The notes beneath the pieces are model-generated. The model saw nothing but the letters and a program-made list of their open reading frames with translations, did no database searches and had not been told where the DNA came from. This document shows, piece after piece, positions 31,956 to 42,858 of a stretch of DNA of 64,000 nucleotides; position 1 is the stretch's first letter; each line of letters starts with the position of its first letter. A program made the position numbers and the translations under genes. This stretch comes from Lathyrus oleraceus. Its lineage: Eukaryota; Streptophyta; Magnoliopsida; Fabales; Fabaceae. The stretch covers positions 91,632,944 to 91,696,943 of the forward strand of contig NC_066582.1 in NCBI RefSeq assembly GCF_024323335.1, read 5' to 3'.

Positions 31956-34900
31956 TGTAAGACCCTAACTTTGCCCCTAAGATCCCTCATGGCATCATAA
32001 GATTGCATTTGCATAGCCTTAAGGATCTTTGAGCATCTTGGTCCCCCTGGCCTTTGGGTGGGACTCTTTGTGAGTGGTTTGAGATCACCAAGCATGCTTG
32101 AATTGTATATCATTGCTTTTCTCATTTTTGTTTACTAACCAAAAGCACAAAAAATATGTCACTAACATCTTTTGGTTGAAGCTTGAGCAATCACAAGGCC
32201 AAAAGCTTCAAGGAGGTCATTAGGTCAAAGACATGGTCAAGAAGGAGAGAAAGCAAGCCTGGTAATGGTTCCCAAAGCTCTCATCCATCAAATATGCCTC
32301 CCTAATGTTTCAATTCATCATTTTGATCAAAGCAAGTCAAAGGATTTGAGATTTGTTCCTCAGAGAAGCCTTAATTCATCTGTGCACCACAATGCCTTGC
32401 TCATGAAGAAACCTCATCACATGGTCAAATACAATCAAGGGAAGTTCTTTAATTCTTCATTTCATACATATTTGAACTTATTTGAGTATCCTCAATCATC
32501 AATTCATCAAGGTATGAGTCATGAACTTGAGAAGTTGATCAGTCAATTCATCTGACTATTCTGAAATGCACTAAGACCTAACTTTTTATGTGTTGGTCAA
32601 ATGGAGATGGTTCCAAACGCAAAAATGTTCTTAAGGACAATATAAACAACTTTCATGTTCATCAAAAATTGATTTGAAGCTTGGAAGACCATCTTCCATT
32701 CCAAAACATTATAGGTCATTTTGACTGAAACCCTAATTTTGGGTCTACATCCCAAGGACATAACTCACTCATTTTTTATGATTAATGTTATGTTGGACAA
32801 AATTTCAAAATCTCAAATAAAATACATGTGATAATGCAAGACATTATAGCTCCTTTTGGACCAAAGGCATTAAAAGTAAAAAAAGTACAACTTCAAGTGC
32901 CCATAACTCTTTCATAAAAAATCTAAATGATGCAAAATTTAAGTCCATTTTGGTTGTCATGAAAAGATCTACAACTTTGATGTTGGAGGTTTTTCCTTTT
33001 GGAGCTTGCATCATCAAAAAATAAGGGCTTGAAAGTTGGCCAATTTTAGAAGCCTTGCCTTGTAATGTTTTGCACACCACCCTTCAAGCTCAAATTTCAC
33101 TAATTTCCAAGGTCCAAATGAAATTTTGATCAACATGACATTTGTTCCTTATGCAATAAGTTTCCAACCATTACTCATAAGCTTGCATTTTGATTTTGGA
33201 CATGGCATTTTCGAAGGCTTCAATGAAATAGTGCATTTTGTGAAAATCACTTCAATTGCCATGCATGATCCAAATATACCTCATTTGCACGTCCAAAACT
33301 TACATGATGATGATCAGCTTCCAAAACCAAGTGGAATTGGGCTCCCCTTGCGCCTGTACAGGCCCATGCATGGAGGCCCTTTCCATTCATGCAAATTTGA
33401 AATCATGCATTCAGCATTGCCTTGCCTATAAATACATTGCATATGAGCTTCATTTCACTAACCTGAAGGCGCCTGAAACTCTGTTGGATTGAATCCCTAC
33501 CCTCACACTAAAGGAACTCTCTCTTTTCTTCAAAAATTTCAGATCTAGAATTCAGTTTCCTCGACTGTTTTCTTTGATCTAAAAGTTCCTAGACCTCTTC
33601 ACCTTGATCCATTGGACTTCAGTTTTGATAAAGCAAGCAAGGTTTCGTGCTCAATTCACCAGAACTCAAGCTTGCACTCCAACTGGTAATTTCCTCGATT
33701 CTCTTCATCCATGGACCTTTTTGCTTGGATCTAATGCTGGTTGAAGTCCTCTCAATAGAGGCATGTGATTTGTGCTTTCAATTTTGCAAAAAGATGAAGT
33801 TCATGATGAACACCATCATACTTCCAGCTCTGATTTCTCCATTTATAGGGATCTAGAGTGGAAGTGCATGGTATAGGAGTGATGTACATCACTTCCTCTT
33901 TCGATTGATATATAGATCGCCTCATTTAGTGGCCATTTGCGTTTCTGCATTTTTTTGGACACGGCCGGAACCTAGGAAGCTCACCGGAGAAGATGAAGTT
34001 TCTGGTGGCTTCATCGTGTCCAGTTTGAATCTTGACCGCTTGATCTGATTTCCAGATGCAATCAGGAGCGTTGCTTGTTATGACTTTTAATTTCTTCACG
34101 TGTGCACGCATTGACTATGGTGTTTCATGAGCGCGCGACTCTGGATCCTTGGATCTACCAGCTCAATTAATGAGCTCAGATCCAAGGGCTCTCGTTTTTT
34201 TGCATTTTCTGAATTTCTTTTTATTTTTGTTTATTTCCTTTTATTTCAAAAAATCATATCTCTCTCATTTTAATTCCAAAAAATATGGGACCAATTGCAT
34301 TATTTCCCAAATAAATTCTACTTTCTATTTCTGATTTTTAATATTTTTTATTTTATAATTTGCTATTTTTTAGTAATTTTCTCTTTTCTGGTTATTTTTA
34401 ATTCATTTTAAATAGTTTTTGATATTCAAAAAATACAAAAATATTTTCCTAACCTATTTGAATGATGATGGATCTATGAAAAATATTCTCATCAATTTTT
34501 GAATTGATTTGAGATTTATTTGAGATTTTAGTTCAATTAGGTTATTTTTATTCATTTTTAATTGATTAAAAATAGCTTCTGACTTTTAAAAATGCTGAAA
34601 TTTTTTGTCAAAATTTGTTTGACCTTGTTGAACTTAGGATAAATCACATGGACCTTTCAAGGTTGATTTGAAGTGATTTTGAAGTTTGATCCTTCTTTAA
34701 TATTTTAATTCAAGTTTATTTTTAATATTAAAAAATGCCAAAAATATACCATTCATTTCTTGACTTCCAATTCTCATCTCACTTCTGTTTGTGATTGTTT
34801 GACCTTGACTTTCAATGTTATTGGTCAACATATGAGGATTGGTACATTTTATTCCATTTAATGCATTTTATTTTGTCATTTCTTTTTTCTCTTATCCATT

Positions 34901-36808
34901 TTCTCCTCCTTCTTCTTCTACTTCTTTTCTTTTTGATCAATGAGTTGAAGGTTGATAAGTTAGCATTGATTAGGGAGATTTAACATTCCTTGATTCAAAT
35001 CTAATTCATCTTGATCAGATGATCAAATGAATGGCTTTGCATTAAGGATATGTTGTCTTCTAAATCATGCAAACGGCTTAAACCAATACAAGATCAATTC
35101 TCTTCTTCTTTTTGGCATGGCAAGTTGTTGGGACTTGGTTCACTAATCAAGACTCCTAACTTGTGTTTGTTGCCTACATTATTATTGACCAGCCTCAGAT
35201 AGTTGTGACTTCTACATAAGTCCAATTACGATTGCTTAACATAGCGCTAAATTTGCCTTATGGCACACTAACTACTAACACTAACTATTGACAATTAACA
35301 TTTACTTTATGCAATTTACTTTTATGCAATTTACTATTCTTGTACATATTATTCATTTGCTTTTTCCTTTGCTCATTGGAGCATATATTTATGTTAATGC
35401 CATTTGTCGTTTGCCCACTTGGGTCTATAATTATGTACATATTATTTTGCTTGTGTTTTGTTTTGATTGTGGTGAACCAAATGCAAAGAAATTGACTCAG
35501 TTTCTAGGACTTTCCCTATGCAGAGAAATGGAGAATTGGACTTAGACCTTAGGACTTTTCCTTGTGCAAAATTGGAGTAAATGGGCTTTAATGATGAAGA
35601 TGGACTAGAAGGACCAAATCTCTAAAACTCACTCTTGTCCATTCTTGTTTTACTTCATGGAACTTTTGATGTGTGTGCTTTTGTGCTAGGAGCTTCCATT
35701 TGAGCTTGATTGGAGGATCATTACCATGTTCATCCAAGTGGAAGATACAAGACACATTGGGGATCTCTTATGAGACTTGTTTTATTGCTTGAAATATTTG
35801 CTTTGTGGTTGCTCTGTTCCAAAGGATGGGAGCTACTTGGATCATCAATATGATCTCAAGAGAGGAAATCCTAATATGGTTCATTTTCTTATCCCTCACC
35901 TTTTTGTTTTCCTTAGGACTTAGCCCTTCTTCTTCTTCTCTCCACTCTAACCCAAGCCAAAACTTTTTGTGCAAACATTTAACCTTTGTTTTTAAACATT
36001 AGAAACCTAAGCCTTATGCTTTTGATTTTCAAACTTTCCTTTCATAATACTTATTTTGAATTGAATCTTTAAGTCAACTTTGACCATTTTTGTACACTTC
36101 CAATTGGTAAATATAACCCATTCAAATTTCTTTTTTTGGTTCCAATGGCCACTTTTCTTAATCAAATTTTCCATAACCTTTAGCTATTAGGTTTGAGTTA
36201 TATTTGTGGTAGATGTAATACTCACCTATATCCTTAGTGATGGACAATGAGTCTTCCATGCTCATTATAGGGTTAACCCCTCACTAGCATGTTGAAGCTA
36301 TCCTCACATGGTGGATTTGTGGTTTGGTTGAGTTTTCTCTCTTTGATAACAAAAGACCTTAAGGCTTTTGGACCAATCAATTCACCAACTCATTTTGAGA
36401 TTTTTACCCCGAACTACGAGGTTTTGATCCTAATCATTTTATAAGATGGTACGTAGGCAATGGGTTCATCCATCCAAACACAAAATGTAAATAAACTTGT
36501 ATATTCTCTTCTCATCTCTTCAATCATGTTTGCACAAACAAAATTTTCACAAGACAACAACTTTCACAAGTGTGAAAAGGGCTCCCTAGGAGTACCTAGG
36601 ATGTTTTGGGTGCCTAACACCTTCCCATTGCATAACCAACCCCCTTACCCAGATCTCTGTTTCTTTTACTAGTTTTGTTAAAACTATTAGGTTTTTGTTC
36701 GCTTTCTAACCATTCCTTTGGATAAATAGAAGTGCGGTGGCGACTCGACCTGTATGGTTTACCTTAGATTTAGTCAATATCTCTAATGGTAACGAATACC
36801 CCGCTACA
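31956..36808 (+). repeat. Solo LTR-a, 4.85 kb, Ogre-3 type, with target duplication GCCTC
   Basis: TGTAAGACCC to CCCCGCTACA, flanked by GCCTC at 31951-31955 and 36809-36813. No internal region is left, so it is the product of LTR-LTR recombination. TATA box at 33427-33434. The end module GGTGGCGACTC is at 36737-36747, 61 nt before the terminus. The insertion lies between the second RNase H and the integrase of Ogre-4. Confidence 0.95.
33427..33434 (+). promoter_or_regulatory. TATA box of solo LTR-a
   Basis: TATAAATA at the position matching the other three LTRs of this family, about 1.47 kb from the LTR start. A solo LTR keeps this promoter and could still transcribe rightward. Confidence 0.65.
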
Positions 36809-38115
36809 GCCTCGATAGGGCCGCGTATGTGTTTGCCGCTGAATTGGTAGTTGATGACAAGCCCTGGTATCAAGACATCAAGTGCTTTCTAAAGAGTCAA
36901 GAGTACCCTGCAGGGGCATCCAACAATGATAGAAAGACTTTGAGAAGATTGGAAGGCAGTTTCTTCTTGAACAAAGACGATGTAATGTATAAGAGGAACT
37001 TCGACATGGTTTTGCTCAGATGCGTGGATAGACACGAAGCAGACATGTTAATGCAGGAAGTTCATGAAGGCTCCTTCGGTACTCATGCCGGCGGACATGC
37101 AATGGCTAAGAAATTGTTGATAGCGGGTTATTATTGGATGACCATGGAATCTGATTGTTTCAAATATGCTCGGAAGTGTCATAAATGCCAGATTTATGCT
37201 GATAAGGTGCATGTGCCGCCAAATCCTTTAAATGTGATGTCTTCGCCGTGGCCGTTTGCTATGTGGGGCATTGATAGGATTGGAAAGATTGAGCCGACTG
37301 CTTCCAATGGGCATCGCTTCATCCTTGTTGCCATCGACTATTTCACCAAGTGGGTCGAAGCAGCGTCATTTGCGAAGGTCACCAGACATGTGGTTGCCCG
37401 ATTCATCAAGAAAGAAATCATTTGTCGTTATGGGATTCCCGAAAGAATCATTACTGATAATGGTTCTAATCTCAATAACAAAATGATGAAAGAGTTGTGC
37501 AAGAACTTCAACATTCAACATCACAACTCTTCCCCTTATCGTCCTAAGATGAACGGTGTTGTTGAGGCAACAAATAAGAACATAAAGAAGATTATGCAGA
37601 AGATGGTCGTTACGTACAGAGATTAGCATGAGATGCTACCCTTCGCCTTGCATGGGTACCGTACTTCAGTACATACATCGACCGGGGCAACCCCTTATTC
37701 CCTGGTGTATGGTATGGAAGCAGTCCTACCTGTTGAAGTGGAGATTCCTTCTCTAAGAGTCATGTTGGATGTCAAGTTAGACGAAGCTAAATGGATTCAG
37801 ACAAGGTTCAATGAGTTGAGTCTTATCGAAGAGAAGCGAATGGCATCCATTTGTCATGGGTAGTTGTATCAGAGTCGGATGAAGAGAGCCTTTGATCAGA
37901 AAGTGCGTCCTCGATGCTTCCAAGTCGGAGATTTGGTGTTGAAAAGGATCCTTCCTCCTCAGACAGATCACAGGGGCAAGTGGACTCCTAACTATGATGG
38001 ACCGTATATTGTCACCAAGGTTTTTGATGGTGGAGCCTTAATGCTTGCAACTATGGATGGTGAAAACTTCACTTCCCCTGTGAACTCAGACGCAGTTAAA
38101 AAATACTTCGTATAA
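36809..38115 (+). pseudogene. Ogre-4 integrase, two nonsense codons
   Basis: Continues the pol frame after the solo LTR (the frame is in phase from 36811). It has the HHCC region (HEGSFGTH to CHKC), the core aspartate in WGIDRIG, the second aspartate in ITDNGSN and the glutamate in VVEATNKN. It ends with GPY/F-like YDGPYIV. TAG occurs at 37624-37626, where Ogre-1 has tryptophan, and at 37861-37863, where it has glutamine; both fit cytosine deamination. No frameshift. Confidence 0.9.
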
Positions 38116-39319
38116 AATAGACCCGCTGGACGATAAAAAGAATAGTCCAGGCAAAAAATGGGCATCCCGGTGAACCAAGAAAATGAAAAAGGTTCGGGCA
38201 AAAGTTAGGGATTAAAAAATGAAAAGATTGTACACCCGGTAAGTTGAAAACCTAAAAGGGCAACTTAGGCAAAAATGGGTATCCCGGTGGATTGAAAACC
38301 CGAAAGGGCGATCCAGGCAAAAGTTAGGGATTAAGCGAATGGCTGCATTCTGAGTAGTTCTGAATATCATCTCATGTCGATAACCGGAAACTTCCGAAGG
38401 ATAGGAAACAGTCCAATCACCTTTTTTGGAAAGCTGATCATCTGGAGGATCTTGAAGACAAGCGAATCATAGCAGAATTGGAACCCGATAGAAATCCATT
38501 TCACATTGCCATTAGATTAATTTATGTTTTTATCTGTTGTGCAATTACCTCTTTTCTGGGATTGCTTCCTGATGTAAATACCTATTCAGAGGCCACTCAA
38601 TCAATTTCAGTACATCTCTGTGTTCATTTTCATTTTACTGTTTTGTTTGCAAAAATGACGTCCGAATTTTTGATAAACATTGCATCATGAAGCATAAGAG
38701 CTTTACAGGTACGTGCCTAATAAATATTGAAAATTGTTGTAAATTTTAAGTGCTTTGGATCGTCTATTCAGAACAGGTACACTCGGGGCATTTCCTTAAG
38801 GTCCCCATCAAATGATCGCGGATGATTTTCCTCAATAGTTAGAATTTGGTATCTTATCCCTATAGAGCTGGTCCGAGCGTTGGATTCTTCAATCCCCAGC
38901 AGGCTCTCACTGCTGTACTTCCCCAAGCATTTGTTTCAGATTATACACTCCCCGGTAGAGTCGACAGTGCCAGACTGTATATCCCCATCGGAGTTGACAG
39001 TGCCAGACTGTATCTTCCCAGTAGAAGCGACTGCTCCTTAGAGTTCGATGCCAGATCGATGATCTCGACACTAGACCCATGGTCTCTTTCCTTGAAGCAG
39101 AATCTCGGTATCGTATCAGTGTTTGCTTCCTATGCTGAGTTGTCTCTCTCGCAGATTATGGTTTCCAGAACTACTGTCGCTTTCCTCAGCAGCAGGTTTT
39201 CAGTTCCATTCTCTCCCCAGTCAGAGCCTCGGTATTTTGTTATTTTCCAGAACACCGTGTGGCGGGTCATTTCCCCATAGAGTTCTTTGTGTTGTGCATC
39301 TCCAACAGCCTTTCCAAGG
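38116..39319 (+). other. Ogre-4 3' UTR, first part
   Basis: Non-coding. It begins with four covarying hairpins (38126-38315). From about 38889 it carries motifs like the primer-tRNA 3' end: near 38891 (ATCCCCAGCAGGCTCTC), 38948 (CTCCCCGGTAGAGTCGAC), 38980, 39015, 39222 and 39272. The stretch 38330-38880 shows nothing I recognise. It is cut by solo LTR-b. Confidence 0.75.
38126..38315 (+). other. Four covarying hairpins after the Ogre-4 integrase
   Basis: CTGGAC/GTCCAG (38126-38150), GAACC/GGTTC (38172-38195), TAAGTTG/CAACTTA (38240-38267) and TGGATT/GATCCA (38288-38315, one G-U). The last has the CCCGAAAGGG core of Ogre-1, the third a variant. Each is preceded by CCCGGT or CCCGCT and followed by a (G)GGCAAAA box. 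Confidence 0.8.
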
Positions 39320-41792
39320 TGTCGCTCCCCGGATTTCCCGAATCCAAGTACAAACGCGAAAAGAGTGGCGAGGAAAAAAAGTAGAGTCGCCAACTATGTA
39401 CTTTTATCCCAAGAGGAGGGAAAGTTAGTACTGCATAACCAAGAGGGAACGGATAAAACAAAGTCCCGAACCAAAGAAAACTGAGTAAGGGGCCGGTTAC
39501 GTGAAGGGAAGGTTATCGCACCCCTTCACGTCTGTGGTACTCCACAGGATCCACGATTTCTATTTATGTCTAAAGTGTGTGTATAAAAAGTCCTATATGC
39601 AATGCGAAAGAGAGAAAATCAAAGTAGGGAAAAGAAAGAGTTATTGCTTGCACAGGCCCTACCCTGCTGCATACGTATCTCAAGAAGGATTGAGAATCAG
39701 AGCACCGTAGCTCGGCTAACCTATGTGTTTGTTTTTTGTGATGAATGATGTTACTACACAATCTACCGGATGCTCGACCTTTGGAGACTTACTCACCTAT
39801 AGTAGAAGGAGTTAACGTGTTCTTAGGAGAAAAAAAATCAATGAGTTTGTTTGTTTTAGGAATGCTCATGCAAAAAGGAAGTCCTACACGAAGGAACCGT
39901 GCTACCTTAATTGACATGCAAACGAGAGACTATACGAAGCCTAGAAATCCTATGAGGAGACGATCACACCATACAAAACAAACATACATAAAGTAAACAC
40001 GCCAACAAGGGGGCTCAAACATATGTGGGTAGGGCTTTAGTCAAGAGGGGTCATATCAACCTCGACAAACAAGCCATGGAAAGGTAATCAAATGGGCTCT
40101 TAACCACTGACATTGAACGTCAGGGTGAGCAGATCAAAAGGGTAATGAGGGTACGACCTCATAGCTCTTAACCCTGGACAGGGTGAGCTCAAGACAAAAA
40201 GTGTGATCTTAAAGATCTTGGGCTTTTGTTCTGAAGCATCGACACGTAGTGTGATCTTAAAGAACGACACACTGAATAACGGGGGATTGACTACTAATCC
40301 CTTTTATCCGTCAATTGCCTCTTCATGGAGGTCTTTAGCACTGGTGCCTCTTCTTGGAGGTCTTTGGGCACAAAAGTAAACACACAAAAACATTGCCTCC
40401 TATTGAGGTCTTCCAGCTAAGAAAGCGGTAAAATACGGGAAAAGATGTAAAAGGGATCAAGAGATCTACCACACAGATAAAGATCCGAAGTAACAACAAC
40501 TCAAGAAATAAGAAACCCATAGATCTCTCAAGCTAGCACCATCAAAGAAAGCAAGTTTGCAAAGCAATCAGAATAAATCTCCAAACGGTATCCCACAAAT
40601 AAAGTGGAATACCAAGCAAGCTATCTCTTCAAGAGTCATGTGAGCCCTCACAAAAAAACTCAACAAACAGGTTAGAATAACAAGACTGCGTGCAATCAAG
40701 AGTTACACCAAACCAGAATCAAAATATAACCACATGAATCATGCCATTAAAATTCACAAAAAGCTCACAAAAAGCAATCAAGGACATGAGGCCTAAACCC
40801 CTTGTCAAACAAATGCATCAAAAGGGTATCAAAACTCAAAGTCAGGGGCAAGGATCCACACATCGAGACATGACATACCTACTGATTGGAGAGATCGATT
40901 GAAATTGAATTGCACCGTTGGCTTTGCAGAACAATCTTAGGGTTTATATGAGAGGGAATTGGTTCTTTGCAAATGAGTTCCCTTTAGTCTCTGGAGTTTG
41001 CTCTGAATTAGTTAGAATCTCTCTAGGGTTTTTTCCATTGAATTTTTTTTAGAATTTATAACCTGATTTTCGTGGCTTTGTGGGCTCAAATGAGAGAGGT
41101 CCAAGTCCAAGATTTTTCTGTTATATTTTTTTTAATTTTATTTTTATTTTTATTTTTTTTTTATTATTTTTTTTTATTTTTTTTGTTTTATTAATTTTGT
41201 TTTATTTTATTTTTTTTTCGTTTTTTTTATTTTTTTTTCGTTTTTTTTATTTTTTTTTTTCAAAACGCGTGGGCTTCGCCTAGCGAAGAATCTGCTCGCC
41301 TAGCGAGCATGACAGTTCAGGAAATTCCTTCTGAGCGCAGGTGACTCTGGTGGCTTTCTTGGGACTCGCTAGGCGAACCATTCTGCTCGCCTAGCGAACA
41401 TGAAAGCTCATGAACAAACTTTTGCTCCTTCAAGATTAACGTTTGAATGATGAATAGACCCTATTTGAACATGTTGGAAGTAACTCAAGTCATCCTCTAG
41501 CCATTTGACTCTCAGTTGACCAATAGTTGACTTTTGACTTCACAGTTGAATTTTGAACTGTACTGAGCCCATTAAGCTTGATCCTTTAAAGAAAACCTCT
41601 AGTTGATGCACAATCTCCCTTGTGTTGACTGATCATTCAGATATAACCCACAAAGTGACTTGGATGATATCCAAGCTTCTTGGAAGATAAACTCTTGGAG
41701 CTAATTCTGATTGACATGATGAAATGCAATATGAAATGTTAAATGACCTAAAATGAATGCATGAGTGAGGAGGGCAAATTTGAGGTGTTACA
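39320..41792 (-). repeat. Solo LTR-b, 2.47 kb, Ogre-2 type, minus orientation
   Basis: On the minus strand it begins TGTAACACCTCAAATTT at 41792 and ends GGGGAGCGACA at 39320. Flanks CAAGG (39315-39319) and CAGGG (41793-41797) form a target duplication with one change. It carries the end module (GGCGACTC, 39384-39391, 64 nt from the terminus). It also has CTTCGCCTAGCGAAG (41274-41288) and TGCTCGCCTAGCGAGCA (41293-41309). Confidence 0.9.
41123..41262 (-). repeat. T-rich low-complexity tract in solo LTR-b
   Basis: Long T runs broken by single A, C or G (poly-A on the element's sense strand). The Ogre-2 copy has only a short version near 16515, so it expanded here. Confidence 0.9.
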
Positions 41793-42027
41793 CAGGGTCC
41801 AGAAGATGGTGATCATTTCCCCAGCAGGATTCCTTGCCTCAGCTTGGCGTTCTCTCTAATCAAGCATTTCGCATCCCTGCATGTAGAATCATATTGCATT
41901 GCATCCTCCCAAATTGCGTAGCATTTCCATTTTCATGGAGCATTACGCCAGTGAAAAACTCAAACATACGCATGTAAAGCATAAGGCATTCTCGATATCC
42001 CAAGTGATAAGCCAGAAGTTGTTTCTA

Positions 42028-42670
42028 GTACTCAGACTGAAGATTGTTCATGACGTATCTTTATTATTCCCAGCAGGGGTCGTTGGCCCACGTGCCACCT
42101 CAATTATCATCATTCTCCTATTTTCTGCCGATGCTGACAGACATGCAAGTTTCCTGTATTCAGACCGAAGTGGCATTCAGGCCAGTTTTCCGATGTTCAT
42201 ATCGAAGAAGTTTCTGACGTTCAGGTCGACGCAACTTGTGGCATTCAGGCCAAGTATCCGTTATTCAGATCGAAGTGGCATTCATGCCAGTTTTCCGATG
42301 TTCAGATCGAAGAAGTTTCCGACATTTAGGTCGATGCAACTTGTGGCATTCAGGCCAAATTTCCGGTATTCAGACCGAAGTGGCATTCAGGCCAGTTTTC
42401 CGATGTTCAGATCGAAGAAGTTTCCGACATTCAGGTGGATGCAACTTGTGGCATTCAGACTAGTTTTTCGGTATTCAGACCGAAGTGGCATTCAGGCCAG
42501 TTTCCCGGTGTTCAGACCGGGGTTTGATAATCAAGTATCGTCCGATGCTCAGATCGAAGTCATTTCCAGTATTCAGATTGATGAGCGGCATTCAGGCCAT
42601 GGTTATTTCTGTGTTACAATTTATTTTGGTATTCAGGCTAACATTCCTTGTTTCGGTGTTCAGACCGACT
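42028..42670 (+). repeat. Array of about 20 mini-hairpins: conserved loop RTTCAG, covarying 3-bp stems
   Basis: Copies read GGC-ATTCAG-GCC (42172-42183, 42240-42251 and later), GAT-GTTCAG-ATC, GAC-GTTCAG-GTC (42216-42227), GGT-ATTCAG-ACC, GGT-GTTCAG-ACC and AGT-ACTCAG-ACT (42028-42039). Stems alternate in a higher-order unit of about 65 bp but stay paired. A few copies are imperfect or use G-U pairs. The six-base loop is the most conserved part. Confidence 0.8.
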
Positions 42671-42776
42671 CTCACCATACCAGACAGATTCTTTTTCAAG
42701 ACCACCCCTTGGCCGATTCTGACAGGCATCGTTACTTCATTTTTTTACTTCAGTGTAAATTATCGGGCTTTTATCG

Positions 42777-42858
42777 TATTCAATCACTTGATACCTCGAA
42801 AGTGCGAAAGCCGTTGCTATCTTCCTTTCGGGTTTCTAGTTGATTGAATATGGGCAGC
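42777..42858 (+). other. Stem-loop next to the polypurine tract of Ogre-4
   Basis: TATTCAATCA (42777-42786) pairs perfectly with TGATTGAATA (42841-42850). Inside, CTCGAAAG pairs with CTTTCGGG using one wobble. The outer arm abuts TGGGCAGC, the degenerate polypurine tract before the LTR start at 42859. Confidence 0.8.

Larger units (their letters stand above)
41793..42858 (+). other. Ogre-4 3' UTR, second part
   Basis: Continues after solo LTR-b with tRNA-3'-end-like motifs near 41815 (TTTCCCCAGCAGGATTCC) and 42066. A mini-hairpin array occupies 42028-42670, and a stem-loop and the polypurine tract (42777-42858) come last. The frames over this region are side effects of the repeat period. Confidence 0.78.

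Noticed and set aside
41080..41283. 67-codon Phe/Ile-rich frame
   Set aside because: Product of the T-rich tract in solo LTR-b.
41899..42843. 314-codon plus-strand frame and an overlapping 120-codon frame
   Set aside because: Both overlap the mini-hairpin array, whose period keeps several frames open; the peptide repeats (SDRSGI, ASFPMF) follow the DNA repeat. No start context or homologue is evident. Translation is possible but not supported.
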